Shown here: positions 1-12,127 of the stretch, one piece after another
How positions within the stretch are numbered: position 1 is the first letter of the stretch
Layout: each line of letters opens with the position of its first letter
From: Agriotes lineatus
Taxonomy: Eukaryota; Arthropoda; Insecta; Coleoptera; Elateridae
Assembly (NCBI GenBank): GCA_940337035.1
Contig: OW679197.1
Coordinates: 58,301,903-58,365,902, forward strand
DNA: 64,000 nt
Direction of reading: 5' to 3'
Notes under the pieces: generated by a model
Seen by the model: the letters and a program-made list of their open reading frames with translations, nothing else
The model's database searches: none
Told to the model about the DNA's origin: nothing
Program-made: the position numbers and the translations under genes

Positions 1-3000
1 ATTATTCACAACAATCACAGTCCGTTTTGACTTCCCCATAGATACGATATTAAGTTGTAATTTGCATTTTTAATTTTTGTGGTTCATCAAACCACTTGGA
101 CGATTATTAATGAACATCACAGTGCTTTCTGACTCCTCCATAGACAAGATATTAAGTTGTAACCTGCATTTTAAATTTTTCTGATTTTGCAAAGTATTAT
201 GACAATTATTCACAAACATCATAATCCGTTTTGACTTTCCCATAGACACCATATTAAATTGTAATTTTTAATAATAAACATCACAGTGCGTTCTGACTTA
301 TCTATAAAGAAGACATTACGTTGTAACGTGCATTTTAAATTTGTGTGCTTTATCAAACCATTTGAACAATTATTCATGAACATCATAGTCCTTCCTGACT
401 TTCCTATAGATACGATATTAAGTTGTAATTTGCATTTTTAATTTTTGTGATTCTTCAAACCACTTAGTCCATTATTAATGAACATCACAGTGCTTTCTGA
501 CTTCTCCATAGAAAAGACATTAAGTTGTAACCTGCATTTAAAATTTTTCTGATTTTGAAAAGCACGGTGACAATTATTCACAAACATCACAGTCCGCTTT
601 GACTTCTCCATAGACCATATTAAGTTGTAATTTGCATTTTAATTTTTGTGATTCTTCAAACCACTTAAGACGATTATTGATGAATATCACAGTGCCTTCT
701 GACTTCTCCATAGGGAAGATATTAAGTTGTAACTTGCATTTTAAATGTGTATGATTTATCAAACCATTTGGACAGTTATTCATGAACATCACTGTCCTTT
801 CTGACTTTTTCGTAGAGACGATATTAAGTGGCGACCTGCATTTTGCGTTTTTCTGATTTAGCAGATCCTTTAGACGATTCTTGACGATGAAAAGCACAGT
901 CCTTTCTTTGCCATCAAAATATAGAAGTATTTCATGCAGAATCTATTAAGTAGCGACAAGCATTTTAATTTTTGTTATTTAATAAACCGTTTGGACGATT
1001 ATTCATAAATATGACAGTCATTTCAGACTTCTCCGTGGAGAAAATTTGAAGTTACTGTTTGCATTTCTAAATGTTTGCAATTTAGCAAACCACTTGGACG
1101 ATTATTCGTGAATATCACAGTCCTTTCTGGTTTCTCCATGGAAAATATCGAATTAATGGCTTCCCCATCTAGAAGATATTAAGTAGTGATCTGCATTTTA
1201 ATTTTTTATGGTTGTGCAAACCACTGGGACAATTATCTATGAACATTACAATACTTTCCGACGATATTAAGCTGTCACTTGCATTTTAAAATGTTAGGAT
1301 TTATTATTATATCACTTGGACGATTATTCATGAACATCACAGTGGTTGTTGACTTATCCCCTGGGGATATATTAAGTAGAGACGAGCAATTTAAATTTTT
1401 CTAAATTAGAAAACCAGTAAATATTAAATCACAATCCTTTCTGACTTCTCCACAAAGAGGATATTAAGTTGTATCCTGCATTTTAAATTTTTATGATTTA
1501 AAAATGCACTGAAATAGTAATTTATGCACATCACAATCTTTTCTGTCATATCCATAAAGACGATATTAAACTGTAACCTGCATTTTAAATTTCTCTGTTC
1601 ATCATATCACTTGTATGATTATAGTGCTTTCTGATTTCTCCATAGAGAAGATATTAAGTTGTAACCTGCATTTTAAATTTTATTGATTTTTCAAGCACAG
1701 TCCGGTTTGACATTCCCATAGACATGATATTAAGTTGTAATTTGCATTCATAATTTTTGTGATTCATCAAACCACTTCGACGATTATTAATGAACATCAA
1801 GTGCTTTCTGACTTCTCCATAGAGATGACATTAAATTGTAACTCACATTTTAAATTTGTGTGATTTATCAAACCATTTCGACAATTATTCATGAACATCA
1901 CAGTCCTTTCTGAATTCTTCATAGAGACGATATTACGTTGTAACTTGCATTTTAAATCTTTATGATTGAAAAAAAAACACTGGAATAATTATTTATGAAC
2001 ATCACAATCTTTTCTGACTTCTCCATAAAGACGAAATTAAGTTGTAACTTGCATTTAAAATTTCTCTGATTTATCATATCACTTGTACGATTATTCAACA
2101 CCATCATAGTACTTTCTGACGTCTCCATAGAGAAGACATTAAATTGTAACCTACATTTTATTTTTTTCTCATTTTGCAAAGCACTGTGGCAATTATTCAC
2201 GAACATCACAGTCCATTTTGATTTCCCCATGAACACGATATTAATTTGTAATTTGCATTTTTAATTTTTATGATTCATCAAAGTACTTAGACGATTATTA
2301 ATAAACATCACAGAGCTATCTGACGTCTCCATAGAGAAGATATTAAGTTGTAACTTGCATTTTAAATTTGTCTGGTTTATCAAATCGTTTGGACACTTAT
2401 TCATGAACATCGCATTCCTTTCTGACATCTCGATGGAGAAGATATTAAGCTGTAACCTGCATTTTAAGTTTTTCTGATTTTGCAAAGCACTGGGGCAATT
2501 ATTCACGAATATCACAGTCCATTTTGACATTCCCATAGACATTATATTAAGTTGTAATTTGCATTCATAATTTTTGTGATTCATCAAACCACTTCGACGA
2601 TTATTAATGAACATCAAGTGCTTTCTGACTTCTCCATAGAGATGACATTAAATTGTAACTCACATTTTCAATTTGTGTGATTTATCAAATCATTTCGACA
2701 ATTATTCATGAACATCACAGTGCTTTCTGAATTCTTCATAGAGACGATATTACGTTGTAACTTGCATTTTAAATCTTTATGATTGAAAAAAAACACTGGA
2801 ATAATTATTTATGAACATCACAATCTTTTGTGATTTCTCCATAAAGACGAAATTAAGTTGTAACTTGCATTTTAAATTTGTCTGGTTTATCAAATCATTT
2901 GGACACTTATTCATGAACATCGCATTCCTTTCTGACATCTCGATGGAGAAGATATTAAGCTGTAACCTGCATTTTAAGTTTTTCTGATTTTGCAAAGCAC

Positions 3001-4260
3001 TGGGGCAATTATCCACGAATATCACAGTCCATTTTGACTCCCATGGACACGATATTAAGTTGTAATTTGCATTTTTAATTTTTGTAATTTGTCAAACCAC
3101 TTAGACGATTATTAATAAACATCACAGAACTCTCTGACTTCTCCATAGAGTAGACCTTAAGTTGTAACTTGCATTTTAAATTTCCGTGATTTATCAAGCC
3201 CTTTGGACACTTATTCGTAAACATTACAGTTCTTTCTGACTTCCCCATTAAGTAACGACTAGCATTTTAATTTTTTTTAATTTAGCGAATCACTCGAACC
3301 ATTATTCATGAATATTACCCTCATTTCTGACTTCACGTAGGAGAAGATATTAAGTTACGACTTGCATATTAAATTTTTGCGATTTTGAAAATCGTTGGAC
3401 GATTATTCATGAAAATTGCAGTTTTTTTTGGCTTCAGCATAAAAAGTATAAAATCTGTGGCTTCCACATGTTGAAGATATTAAGTAGTGACTAGCATTTT
3501 AATTTTTTGTAATTCAGCGAATCACTCGGACCATTGTTCATGAGTATCATACTCTTTTCTGACTTCGTCTCGGAGAAGATATTAAGTTACGACTTGCATA
3601 TTAGATTTATGCGATTCTGAAAATCGTTGGGACGATTATTTATGAAAATTGCAGTTATCTTCAGCTTCAGCATAAAAAGTATAGAAGCTGTGGCTTCCCT
3701 ATGGAGAAGATATTAAGTAGCGACTAACATTTTAATTTGTTGTAATTTAGCGAATCACTTGGACCATTATTCATGAATATCACAGTAATTTCTGACTTGT
3801 TCGTGGAAAAGATATTAAGTTGCGAATTGCATTTACAATTGTTGTGGTTTAACCGATTCGTTGGACTAAGTATTCTTCATGTAAATCAGTCCTTTCTCGA
3901 TTCACCATGAACAATAAACATGGGGACGATATTAAGTTGCCACTTGTAGTTTACCATTTTTGTGATCTAGCAACCACTTGGCCCAACATGTATAATCACA
4001 GTTCCTTCTGTGCGTTTCAAATTTCAGTGGTTTAGAAAACTACTAGGATGACTATTTATGAATATCACAGTTCTTTCTGGCTCCTTCATGGAAAGTATGT
4101 GAAACTGTGGCTTATCCATGGAGAAGAAGTTAGGACTTACATTTTAAATTTTTATGACCGTTATTGATGAACATCATAGCCTTTCCGACTTCTCCATGGA
4201 AAATATATGAAGCTGTGCGGTCTCCCTGGAAAGTTTTCTGATTTAACAAACCACTTGAAC
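1..4260. repeat. Tandem array A, 102-bp monomer
   Basis: The word TAAGTTGTAA recurs at 51 and 153, and its variant TAAATTGTAA at 255, so the monomer is 102 bp. About 40 degenerate copies run from the window edge and fade out near 4260. Each unit carries a CATAGA-AGATATTAAGTTGTAA block, a TTGCATTTTAAATTTTT block, a CAAACCACTTGGACGATTATT block and an ATGAACATCACAGTC block. Higher-order structure is visible: 1709-2050 is nearly repeated at 2525-2870 (offset about 817, eight monomers), and 2397-2500 at 2907-3010 (offset 510, five monomers). Because 102 is a multiple of three, one minus-strand frame stays open across several units, giving open frames up to 118 codons with a 34-residue period (core KCKLQLNIFSMEKSE, then MFINN). 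Many copies are broken by stops and indels, so I read this as satellite-like DNA rather than a gene. No known family is recognised. Confidence 0.93.
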
Positions 4261-6540
4261 GATTATATTACTTATCAGTTTCCACAATCAGAGTGCTTTC
4301 TTGACTTTAATGCTAAGAACTGCTGCCGTTCAACCCTTGTCCGGAACAAGATTGTGAGACGGATTAAAAGCTAGATGAACATCTTTGAAACAATAAACTA
4401 TTCTCGTGCACATCTTTCACAACGCCCTATACATGAATTGCTTATCATTTGTCTTGCAGGTTGGGCAACTGCCGTTGTTCCGCAAGTTTCGCCATGTGTG
4501 AAAGCAAACAAACTTTCTGATTTATATATCGCGCATCTCCTGGGAACCTCGATTCTGTGATCTCCGAATCACAAGGATTGCGCAACGTGTGAACATCCGC
4601 GCTCGGGAGGCAGGAATCCTGATCGAAAGTCGTTTAAAAAATTCTGATCACTTTCGTCGGTGGATCTGGCAGGCTGCGTCGTACTTGTCAGACATAATAA
4701 GAAAATATAATCCGGTACATCGCTACCGCGCAATAAAGTACGCGGGATGGAAGCGCATAATCCTAATATTTGTAGCCCGCGGTAATCCGAGCCGACCTTA
4801 TGTTTTTCTCTACACTTAATTAATTCAGGAGGAATGCGGCATATGATTACGATGCTCCTCTGGCCGAACGCTATAATCAACCATGAGAACTCGATTTTAT
4901 TTTATTTATTAATTAACTCGCGTAAATACGAAAATATGACTCTTGCTTTTGACTCTGCCTGCGCTCCCAAGGTCGCAGAGGGCGAACCTGCCATTAGTTG
5001 AAAAACCTCGGACATGTTCTGGGTGTTCTGCACTCGAAGAAATCACAGGCTTTTTTTTTAACTTTTTCCAGGCACAACTCTTTTCATAATAGAAAAAGTT
5101 TTGGTATAATACTGGTTTTAGGAGAACAAACAGTTTTTTTTATATTAAGGAATATTAGGGAGATGGTGGGTGCATAACGACTATGAGGAACATTTTTAGA
5201 CGACTTCTACTGTATGTCAGTTACGATATTTCATAATAATAATTGTGCTAAATGGACATTTGATTTGAAATTTTGGAAACGTCATATATGAGCCGCAGAG
5301 GAGGTTGTTATCCAAATATTTTCGTATAAAAAATTGTAGTAAGGTTTAACACCGAATCCAATAAAATGTTCTATAATGTAAAGCCGATTTTCATTTACAA
5401 AATTTACTAAGAGTATAAAAAATATTTTCAATATTCTGTCATGGTAAACGAAGCTAGAAGTTTTACAAAAGCAGTTGTTTTTGCGTTGCTTAAGTACAAG
5501 TCTATCATCAGTAATTTCAAAATATTGTGTTTTAATAGAAAAAGGGCTGCTAATGTCTGTATATAAATCGACGTATCTGATGCAAATCGTTCTGCTTTTG
5601 ATCAGATGATACCTTCCATAATTTATTTACTCATATTTCTGAAGACGCTGGCGGTGCCACCGTTATATTTACTACGGCTTAGCCAAGATCCAAATATGCG
5701 ATTTCACGAGTAATCCCTGGGAGTATATATTTCAAAAGTGTCAAAGCTACCAGTTTCGGTTAGGAATGGCTAAGATATTTTACCAGAGTGTTAAAAGTGG
5801 CACCGTGGGCGTCCGTGTTACGAAACCAAGTCCCAACTTAACAGCTTTTCCCGGCCAGATCTGCCTAGTTCCTATTTGGGCGCCGTGACATACTTTTTGT
5901 GAATTATTAATTAACGCGCTCCCAACCTTTGGCATAGAAAGCCCCATTCTTGAACTTGCCGCTAGTTTTGAGCCGGCGCAATCACGCAATGTCGCATTAG
6001 AGCAAGCCAATTTTCTCGATTCTGTACGCACAGGTTTTTGATTATGTGGAGGGTCTCGGCGATTCGCGAACACCGAGCTCAATCAGGTCCCTGGTCCACG
6101 GCTGGTCGAGTTACACACGGATTAGGCGAATACATTTTTAATTTGGAATATAGCCCGGCGCTTAAAGTTTAAGAGAACAGGTACCAGTTAATGGCATTTG
6201 TGGATTACGCCAGAAAAAAAGTCATACATATTTAGTTCTGATAATCCCTGTGTAAGGTTGTTTGTTCGTCCTACTTACTCTCTCATAGGTAAAATGAGAT
6301 TAAATAAATAGCTCTTTGTTTTGCACAAGTTTTTCAGAAGGTAATAAAATCGATACGACTTTATTTTGCCTTCATTGGCTGTAATGCCTCCGTATATATT
6401 TTACTGACTGTCTGAAATAATTAACTTAAACAATATGTTTATGTTATTATTTCCAATTACTACAGCACTGAAACTAAAAATATGATACTTCTGAAAGGCT
6501 CAAAATAGTAAATTTTAAATTAAGTAGTAAATTGTTTTAC
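4261..6540. other. Unique non-coding stretch
   Basis: No repeat or gene is recognised. The 4560-4830 part is GC-richer than its surroundings and is open on both strands for 75-100 codons (4589-4819 plus, 4569-4880 minus) but matches no domain I know. 5780-6110 is likewise GC-richer. A short inverted pair (AACTTTTTCC and GAAAAAGTT) lies at about 5060-5102. It could hold conserved non-coding elements; nothing more can be claimed from one sequence. Confidence 0.45.
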
Positions 6541-7623
6541 ATTGAAACATTTGTGCAGGAGAGTTTAATATTATTAAACTCACAGTGCTACAGCACCTTC
6601 AAAATAGACGACATTGTATGGTTCAGTCAATGTGTTCGGTTAATAGTTGGTATTCTTCAAAATTCATTTAACATGATGAATCCAATTGGCATAAATAACT
6701 AGAAATAAGAACTAGGAAGGCTTACTATTATTAAAAGCAATCGCAGTTGCTTCATTCAACAAAAATGTTCACTTAAGCAAGCAGGTGAGTAAGATAGCTG
6801 TCTTCTAAATCCATTTAATGCTATACCATTAAAAGATTGAAATAACCAGAAATAAAGACTAACACGAATTAATATCATTAATAACAGATGCTACCTTTTC
6901 AGAGGTATCGAGGCTGCACAATTCAATAGAGATTTCTACTTGAACAAGCTACTGAGTATATGGGTCTCTTCTAAATCCATTTAACTGTACACCATTAACA
7001 GGCAGACATATTTAACCAGAAATAAAGACTAAGACGAATTCATATCATTAAGAACCAATGCTACAATTTCAAAGTGATCGAGGTTGCACAACTCATCAAC
7101 AATGTTCACTTGAGCAATAACTAGAAATACCCAGAAATAACTAGAAAAAAATGTTAAGGTGATTTAATATTAATAAGGACTGATAATACCTTTTCAAAAC
7201 TGTCGATGTTGCATAACTCAATAAAAATGCTCACTGGAGCAAGTAGCTAAGTATATGTTTGTCTTGTATGTTTATTTTATATTATACCATTACTAGGCAG
7301 AAATAAGGGTTGATGCTACCTCTTCAAAGCAATTGAGGTTGCACAGCTCGCTAGAAATGTTTACATGGGCAAGCAATGTAGTGCCTATTTGTCTTATAAG
7401 GCGATTTAAAATAGTACTATTAGTTATCCGAAATACTTAAATGCAGTCTAAGAAGATTTAATATTAATAACGGTTAATGGTACCTGTTCAAAGCAATTGA
7501 AGTTGCACATCTCAATAAAATGTTTACCTGAGCAAACAATGAACTACTTGTTTGTCTTATAGATCCATTCAACGATTAATTATCATAAGTAACTAGAAAT
7601 GGAGACTACGGTTATTTAATAGT

Positions 7624-7717
7624 ATTAAGGTCACTGCTACCTCTTTAAAGTAGTAGAGGTTGCACAAGTTATTAAGGTCACTGCTACCTCTTTAAAGTAG
7701 TAGAGGTTGCACAAGTT
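7624..7717. repeat. Recent 47-bp tandem duplication inside array B
   Basis: The 47-bp segment beginning ATTAAGGTCACTGCTACC at 7624 is repeated exactly at 7671. It is a perfect duplication inside an otherwise strongly diverged array, so it is much younger than the array itself. Confidence 0.9.
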
Positions 7718-9358
7718 AAGGAAAATGTTAACTTGAGTAAGCAACTGAGTAAAGTTTGTCCTCCCTATCAAGAGAGACTAAGCAATGACTTAATATTATT
7801 ACGGGTTGTTTCTACCTCCACAAAGCTATAGAGGTTGCACTACTACAAGTTCCTTTAACGTTTTGACTTTAACAGTCAGAATCAACGAAACATAAATGAT
7901 ATTATCATTTAATATTATTAAGGATTGATCCTACATCTTCAAAGCTATCGAGGTTGCACAATTTAATAAAAATGCTCAATTGAGCAAGCAACTGAATACA
8001 TGTTTATCTGTATACCATTAGCAACCAGAAGTAACTAACACTAGAGACTACCTCTTCAAAGTGATCGAAGTTGCACAATTCAACAAAAATGTCTATTTGA
8101 GCAAGCAATTAGATACACTAGTATGATTTAATATTATTAAGGATTGATGCTACCTCGTCAAAGCAATCGAGGTTGCACAATTCAATATGTTCACTTTAGC
8201 AAAAAACCAATCAGACATTGTTTTTGTAAATCTATTTAAACGTGATACCATTATCAGCTCAAAATAACTAGAAATAAAAGCCAAGACGATTTAATATTAT
8301 TGAGAATTGATGCTACCTCTTCGAAACTAAGGTTGCATAACTCAATGGATATGTTCACTTCAACAAGTAGCTAAATAGATGTTTACCTTGTAGGTCCATT
8401 TAATAAATGGATGAAGTGATCGAGGTAGCACAATTAAATAAAATATTAATTTGAGCAAGCAACAAAGTAAATGTTTGTTTTATAAATACTTTTAAAATTT
8501 TATTATTAACTGGCAGAAATAATTAAACACAGGTGAAGACTATAATCATTTAGTATTATTAAGGATTGATGTTACCGTGTCAAGCAATCGAGGTTGCGCA
8601 ATTCAATATGTTCACTTCAGCAAAGAACTAATCAGACGTTGTTTTTGTAAATCTATTAAACGTGATACCACTAACAGCCAGAAATAACTAGAAATAAAAG
8701 CCAAGACGATTTAAGAATTGATGCTATCTCTTCAAAGCTATAGGTTGCATAACTCAACAAGTAGCTAAATAGATGTTTGTCTTGTAGGTCCATTTAATAA
8801 ATCGATGAAGTGATCGAGGTTGCACAGTTAAATAAAAATAGATTTTTTTTCAACAAACCAAGTAAATGTTTGTTTTATAAATCATTTTAACACGTTACCA
8901 TTAACTGGCAAAAATAATTAAACATAGGTGAGCATTATAATCATTTAGTATTATTAAAGATTAATGCTACTTCTTCAAAGCTATCGAGGTTGCACAATTC
9001 AATAAAAATGCTCAATTGAGCAAGCAACTGAGTACATGTTTGTATTCTAAATCCATTTATCTGTATACGATTAGCAAGCAGAAGTAATTAACACTAGACA
9101 CTAAGATGATATAATATTTTTAATAATTGGTGCTACCTCTACGAAATACCTCTTCAAAGTAATCGAAGTTGCACAATTCAAGCAACTGAGTATATGTTTG
9201 TTTTAACATCCATTTAATTATACCATTAACAGGCAGAAGTAACTAGAGAGACTAGGATGATTTAATATTATTAAGGACTGATGATACCTCTACAAAATAA
9301 TCGAGGTTGTACAATTTATTCAATATGTTCACTTCAGCAAAGAACTGTTCTAACTGCC

Positions 9359-9536
9359 AGTCTTATAAAGGCCACTAATCTGACGTTAACTTTAATTTGC
9401 TGTTAAAATAAACAAAAGCGCATCAAAACGTTAGTGCTTATGACATTTTATTCAATAGTAAACAAATTTTGATATGCTTTTGTTTATTTTAACAGCGAAT
9501 TAAAGTTGACGTCAGATTAGTGGCTTTTATAAGACT
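9359..9536. mobile_element. MITE-like inverted-repeat element inserted in array B
   Basis: The left arm starts AGTCTTATAAAGGCCACTAA at 9359 and the right arm, read on the minus strand from 9536, starts AGTCTTATAAAAGCCACTAA. The arms match for about 62 bp with a few mismatches, and only a short loop (ACGTTAGTGCTTATGACAT region) separates them. The internal part (AACAAAAGCGCATCAAAA and AGTAAACAAATTTTGATATG) resembles the middle of the element at 32393-32580, so the two are probably relatives. The flanks are array B monomer sequence. The target-site duplication could not be fixed. There is no coding capacity, so it would depend on a transposase in trans. Confidence 0.8.
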
Positions 9537-10967
9537 TGCTGTAAACGTGATACCATCAATATCCCAAAATAACTAGAAGTAAAAGCCAAGACGATTTAAT
9601 ATTATTAATAATTGATGCTACCTCTTCAAAGCTATAGGTAGCATAACTCAATGGAAATGTTCACTTCAACAAGTAGCTAAATATATGTTTACATTGTAGA
9701 TCCATTTAATAAATGGATGAAGTGATCGAACTTGTACAATTAAATAAAAATATTCATTTAAGCAAACAACCAAGCAAATGTTTGTTTCATAAATGATTTT
9801 AGCATTTTACTATTAACTGGCGGAAATAATTAAATATAGGTGAAGACTATAATCATTTAGTAGGACGATTTAATATTATTAATAATTGATGCTACCTCTT
9901 CAAAGCTATAACTCAATGGAAATGTTCACTTTAACAAGTAGCTAAATAGATGTTTGTCTTGTAGGTCCATTTAATAAATGGATGAAGTGATCGAACTTGT
10001 ACAATTAAATAAAAATGTTCACTTCTTCACCTTTTAACGTTTTGCCATTAACTGGCAGAAATAATTAAACATAGGTGCGGACTATAATCATTTAGTATTA
10101 TTAAGGATTGATGCTGCATCTTCACAGCAATCAAGGTTGCACATATCAATAAAAAAGTTCACTTGAGTAAGCAAGTAAAAACGAGGCGATATAATGTTAT
10201 TAAGGGAGCATAGTCGGTACATATAAAAAAAAGAACATTTTCTATTTTATATTATGCGAAGCACTCTTGTTTGCATTGCTAAAAAATGTTCTCGTAGTCA
10301 GGTAGGTACATGTATGTAGATGTTTATGTTATAAGCACACTGATCATTATGCCTTCAACTGGCGTAGACAACTAAAAATGAAAACCAAGAAGGAATAATA
10401 TGATCAAGAGTGCATTGTGCATCTTAAAAGTAATTTAGTTTCTCTCTTAATTAAAACAGTTTACCTATAGAAGTACTCCTCACTCTATAGCTGCGTTTTT
10501 ATAAGTCCACTAAACATTGTGGCATCGGCTGATGGAAACAAGTAGAAGCAAAAAGGTTTAATATATTAATTATTCATAGCAGCTTTTCTAAGTAATCAAG
10601 ATTGCATATTTCCATAAAAATGCTCTCTTAAGCAAGCAGTTAAGTAGCTTATTGTTTTATAAATCATTTAATATTATGTCATCTTTAAAGCAGTTATGCA
10701 TGATCAATAAAAATGCAGTATGACATTAGCTGTTGGAAACGACATACTATTAAGGGCGTACAATGATTATTCAAAGTAATTGCGGTTGCAGTGTTAATTA
10801 AAATGTTCACTTAATCAACCAACTAAGTAAATTTTTATCTAATAATGCGAATGAACACTATTTAATCAGCTGAGAGAGACAGGGCGATATTATAGGTAAG
10901 ACGATTTAGTACCATCATGGGAGCATGACACAGTTTTAAAGTAACAATTAGAAGTAAAAATATCTTA

Positions 10968-11295
10968 TCCATATATATAATAGACTTGTCCGTCCGGGAC
11001 GCTGTTTCAGCAGCCAAACCGTAAGAGATAGAGAAAAAAGTTATTAATGTTATATGTTTGGAATGGTCATGTCAGGTCAGGAACCGAATTCCAGTCTCTA
11101 ACACTAATTATTATCAATTATCCTAATCCTAACTTTTTAGGTTAGATTCTAGGCAAATTTTATCAAGGCGAATGCGACTGGTAGTTTGCTACCAACAATG
11201 ACGTCATATACGTACGTGTGGTGAATACGCGTTCTATTTGCAAAACGGTCTTTTTTGTTTTATTAAATGAGACATTTGTCTCACTGGACTGCTAG
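10968..11295 (+). mobile_element. Non-autonomous Helitron-like element (328 bp)
   Basis: The element starts TCCATATATATAATAGAC and ends with CTAG followed by T, and is preceded by A: the A-TC...CTRR-T arrangement of Helitrons. Nine bases before the terminal CTAG is a perfect hairpin at 11269-11282 (GAGACA, loop TT, TGTCTC), the hallmark 3' stem-loop used as a rolling-circle termination signal. There are no terminal inverted repeats and no target duplication, as expected. It sits in array B, whose repeat resumes after 11300. It carries no Rep/helicase frame, so it is a short non-autonomous derivative. The 5' boundary is less certain than the 3' end. Confidence 0.72.
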
Positions 11296-11378
11296 TATTA
11301 TTATATTATATCGGCAAAGCAATAAGGGTTGCAAGGTTCAATAAAAATTACCAGTAAGTAGGTACTTCTCTTTCGTTA
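11296..11378. repeat. Remainder of array B between two insertions
   Basis: The segment GGCAAAGCAATAAGGGTTGC and ATTCAATAAAAATT-like text is a normal array B unit. It ends with the TTA target site (11376-11378) of the Harbinger element that follows. Confidence 0.7.
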
Positions 11379-12124
11379 AGGGGGGTTTCCACTCATGCAT
11401 TTCCATGCAGCAACTTTTGATGCAGCATCACCAACAAAATGCAGCAATTTTTAATGCATGGCATTAAAAAATGCATGACCATTTACATTTATGCAGCTTT
11501 GTGCTTTTAGTGATTAAATGTATATAGGGAATTTCACTTCTGACAACCCCAAGTTATTTAACCAACAATATAACTTAAACTAACCTATGATTTAACCTCA
11601 ACTTGTGCTGTGGTTTGTGTCAAAAATCTGAATTCTGAACGTTATTTATATTATTATTTTAAAATGGATCCAGAAGAAGCACTTCTCCTTATAACAATTA
11701 GTGCAGCCACATTACTGGTGCCCACCACAAGAAGGTGGTGGATTAGGCCGTGGTTACGCAATAGAAGTAGAGGCAATTTACATCTAGTACATAACGAACT
11801 TATTTAGCAGGATGTAGAAAGTTTCTCAAACTTCTTACGTATGGATGAAGCCACTTTTAATACGTTATTGCAAATGGTTAGGCTAAAATACTGAGCGCCA
11901 ACACAAAATTAACAGTTGGTAACGTAAAATTTACTGGAAATTCTCCAGAAATGCACGCCAGAAATGCAAGAAAATAGAACCAGTTCTAATTCCTTGCATC
12001 ACGAAACTTGCATTTTTTGATGCTGCATTTCCGAAAAAAATGCATAGTGTAAATCGAAAGTTGCATGCATTTTGATGCTGCATCAAAAGTTGCTGCATGG
12101 AAATGCATGAGTGGAAACCCCTCT
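11379..12124 (+). mobile_element. PIF/Harbinger DNA transposon, deletion derivative (746 bp)
   Basis: The left end AGGGGGGTTTCCACTCATGC and the right end on the minus strand AGAGGGGTTTCCACTCATGC form terminal inverted repeats of about 50 bp with one mismatch. They are flanked by the 3-bp target duplication TTA (11376-11378 and 12125-12127); a 3-bp TWA duplication is diagnostic of PIF/Harbinger. Subterminal regions are packed with ATGCAT and ATGCAGCA words, which may be transposase-binding sites. Inside is a remnant of the N-terminal part of the HARBI1-like transposase (11664-11894). Catalytic DDE regions are missing, so the copy is internally deleted and not autonomous. Confidence 0.9.
11664..11894 (+). 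pseudogene. HARBI1-like Harbinger transposase, N-terminal remnant
   Basis: The frame opens with MDPEEALLLI and then RRWWIRPWLRNRSRG, matching the RRWW-RPWL signature at the start of PIF/Harbinger transposases. It meets a TAG at 11805 and continues in frame with DVESFSNFLRMDEATFNTLL, matching the family's ES-F-NFLRMD-TF-LL segment, before a TGA at 11892. About 77 codons remain of a protein normally 350-450 residues long, so all catalytic acidic residues are absent. The start is the ATG at 11664; an open frame extends upstream to 11610 but has no family match. It lies inside the inverted repeats of the surrounding element. Confidence 0.82.
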
Positions 12125-12127
12125 TTA

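Larger units (their letters stand above)
6540..10967. repeat. Tandem array B, ~165-bp degenerate monomer
   Basis: A recognisable unit recurs roughly every 105-185 bp: TTTAATATTATTAAGGATTG, then ATGCTACCTCTTCAAAGC, then ATCGAGGTTGCACAATTCAA, then AAAAATGTTCACTTGAGCAA, then a CCATTTAA and CCATTAAC-GGCAGAAATAACTAG segment. GGTTGCACA-type words occur near 6915, 7081, 7336, 7656, 7707, 7831, 7953, 8070, 8174, 8430, 8819, 8991 and 9306. Large blocks are repeated within the array (about 8190-8400, 8600-8830, 9560-9780 and 9880-10020), so it grew by segment duplication as well as single-unit steps. The last recognisable piece lies beyond the Helitron at 11300-11375. It is not coding in any frame for long, and no family is recognised. 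Confidence 0.9.

Noticed and set aside
574..3025. Minus-strand frames up to 118 codons with 34-residue repeats, as a protein gene
   Set aside because: The frames follow from a 102-bp tandem monomer and are repeatedly broken by stops and shifts, so satellite DNA explains them; the periodicity is kept as a finding.
5150..5300. GRWWVHNDYEEHF as a second Harbinger transposase start
   Set aside because: Only the RWWV word matches; the following residues do not fit the family and no inverted ends are present.
7624..11345. CRISPR array
   Set aside because: The repeats are long, degenerate and head-to-tail without unique spacers of fixed length, and the DNA is eukaryotic.
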